From a bacterium (GTDB lineage Bacteria; Krumholzibacteriota; Krumholzibacteria; LZORAL124-64-63), in contig JAASSM010000185.1 of the NCBI GenBank assembly GCA_021767885.1, forward strand, positions 1-5,254: DNA of 5,254 bases, written 5' to 3'. The notes below the pieces were generated by a model that was not told the DNA's origin, did no database searches, and saw only the letters and a program-made list of their open reading frames with translations. The stretch's first letter is position 1; every line of letters starts with the position of its first letter. Below, one piece after another: positions 4,744 through 5,254 of the stretch. A program made the position numbers and the translations under genes.

Positions 4744-5254
4744 ATGACCCGACGCCAGACCGTGACCGCCACCACCCTCGCCGCGCTGGCCCTGGCCGCC
4801 GCCGCCCTGGTGGTCCTGCCGTCTCGCGACGCGCCGGCCTCGCCTGCCGCCGCGGCCTGGCGCACCCTGGCGCCCGGCCTGGAGCTGGGCGAGTTCACCC
4901 TGCCCCTGCCGCCGGAGCGCGGCGAGCCCGAGGCGGTGATCCTGCGCGTCGACCCCGCGCGCTGGGACCTCGCGGTGCACTGCGCCTCGGACCAGCCCGG
5001 GGACGGCCCCCGCAGCGCCCGTCGCTGGTGCGAGCAGGAGGACCTGGTCGCGGCCATCAACGCCGGCATGTTCCATCGCGACTGGCGCTCGCACGTGGGG
5101 TACGCGCGCTGCGGCGACACGGTGAACCAGCCGCGTGGCAACCACTACGAGTCCGTGGCCGCCATGGATCCCATCGACCCCGCGGACCCGCCCTTCCGCA
5201 TCTTCGACCTCGACCACGACGGCGTCGCCCTCGAGGACATCGCCGCCCGCTACC
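4744..5254 (+). CDS. Secreted phosphodiester glycosidase family protein (partial, 3' end off the window)
   Basis: The frame is open from the ATG to the window edge and gives 170 residues. Residues 1-27 (basic MTRRQT, then an Ala/Leu/Val-rich core) form a signal peptide or N-terminal anchor; the RR pair is a weak hint of Tat export. The body resembles the phosphodiester glycosidase (NAGPA, formerly DUF2233) domain: WRTLAPGLELGEF (39-51), VILRVDPARWDLAV (65-78), then the family's most recognisable block LVAAINAGMFHRDWRSHVGYAR (101-122), followed by ESVAAMDPID (136-145). Related enzymes remove GlcNAc from a phosphodiester-linked sugar, as in mammalian mannose-6-phosphate uncovering, and bacterial members are thought to act on extracytoplasmic polysaccharides. 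The substrate here is unknown. The gene diverges from the glycosyltransferase gene, suggesting an envelope-glycan role for both. The C-terminal part of the domain lies beyond the window. Confidence 0.8.
   Translation, partial: MTRRQTVTATTLAALALAAAALVVLPSRDAPASPAAAAWRTLAPGLELGEFTLPLPPERGEPEAVILRVDPARWDLAVHCASDQPGDGPRSARRWCEQEDLVAAINAGMFHRDWRSHVGYARCGDTVNQPRGNHYESVAAMDPIDPADPPFRIFDLDHDGVALEDIAARY

Overview
This is a very GC-rich bacterial chromosomal window whose codons end almost always in G or C. Nothing in it fixes a phylum. The gene content (stand-alone type III polyketide synthase, small methyltransferase, exported chalcone-isomerase-like protein) would fit a high-GC, non-model soil or sediment bacterium, but that is inference. 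I see no rRNA, tRNA, insertion sequence, phage gene or CRISPR array.

Layout. Bases 1-31 may hold the last codons of an upstream plus-strand gene, followed by a strong terminator-like hairpin (58-89). A two-gene plus-strand operon follows: an exported protein resembling the chalcone-isomerase-like family (104-895) and a SAM-dependent methyltransferase (892-1644), joined by an ATGA overlap. The methyltransferase ends in a Pro-Gly-Ser tail encoded by a 12-bp tandem repeat. It meets the convergent type III polyketide synthase gene (2753-1641) so tightly that one CTAG supplies both stop codons. Upstream of the synthase on the same strand, and separated from it by a perfect 30-bp palindrome (2819-2848), is a polytopic GT-C glycosyltransferase (4545-2881). 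Across a divergent promoter region of about 200 bp, the window ends inside a secreted phosphodiester glycosidase gene (4744 to the edge).

How the genes may work together. The synthase and the methyltransferase form a recognisable pair: type III synthases make alkylresorcinols, alkylpyrones or phloroglucinol-type polyketides, which companion methyltransferases modify. The unusual partner is the chalcone-isomerase-fold protein, because plant chalcone isomerase acts directly after a type III synthase. Here, however, the protein has an export signal, so a lipid-binding or envelope role for a polyketide lipid is as likely as catalysis. The glycosyltransferase and the phosphodiester glycosidase look like a separate, envelope-glycan pair with divergent promoters.

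Other structure. Three of the four complete genes carry in-frame tandem-repeat expansions (9/18, 15, 12 and 42 bp periods), and the synthase has a low-complexity loop. Four upstream regions share a TANNNTG element, and one of these sits 17 bp from a good -35 box (TTGACC).
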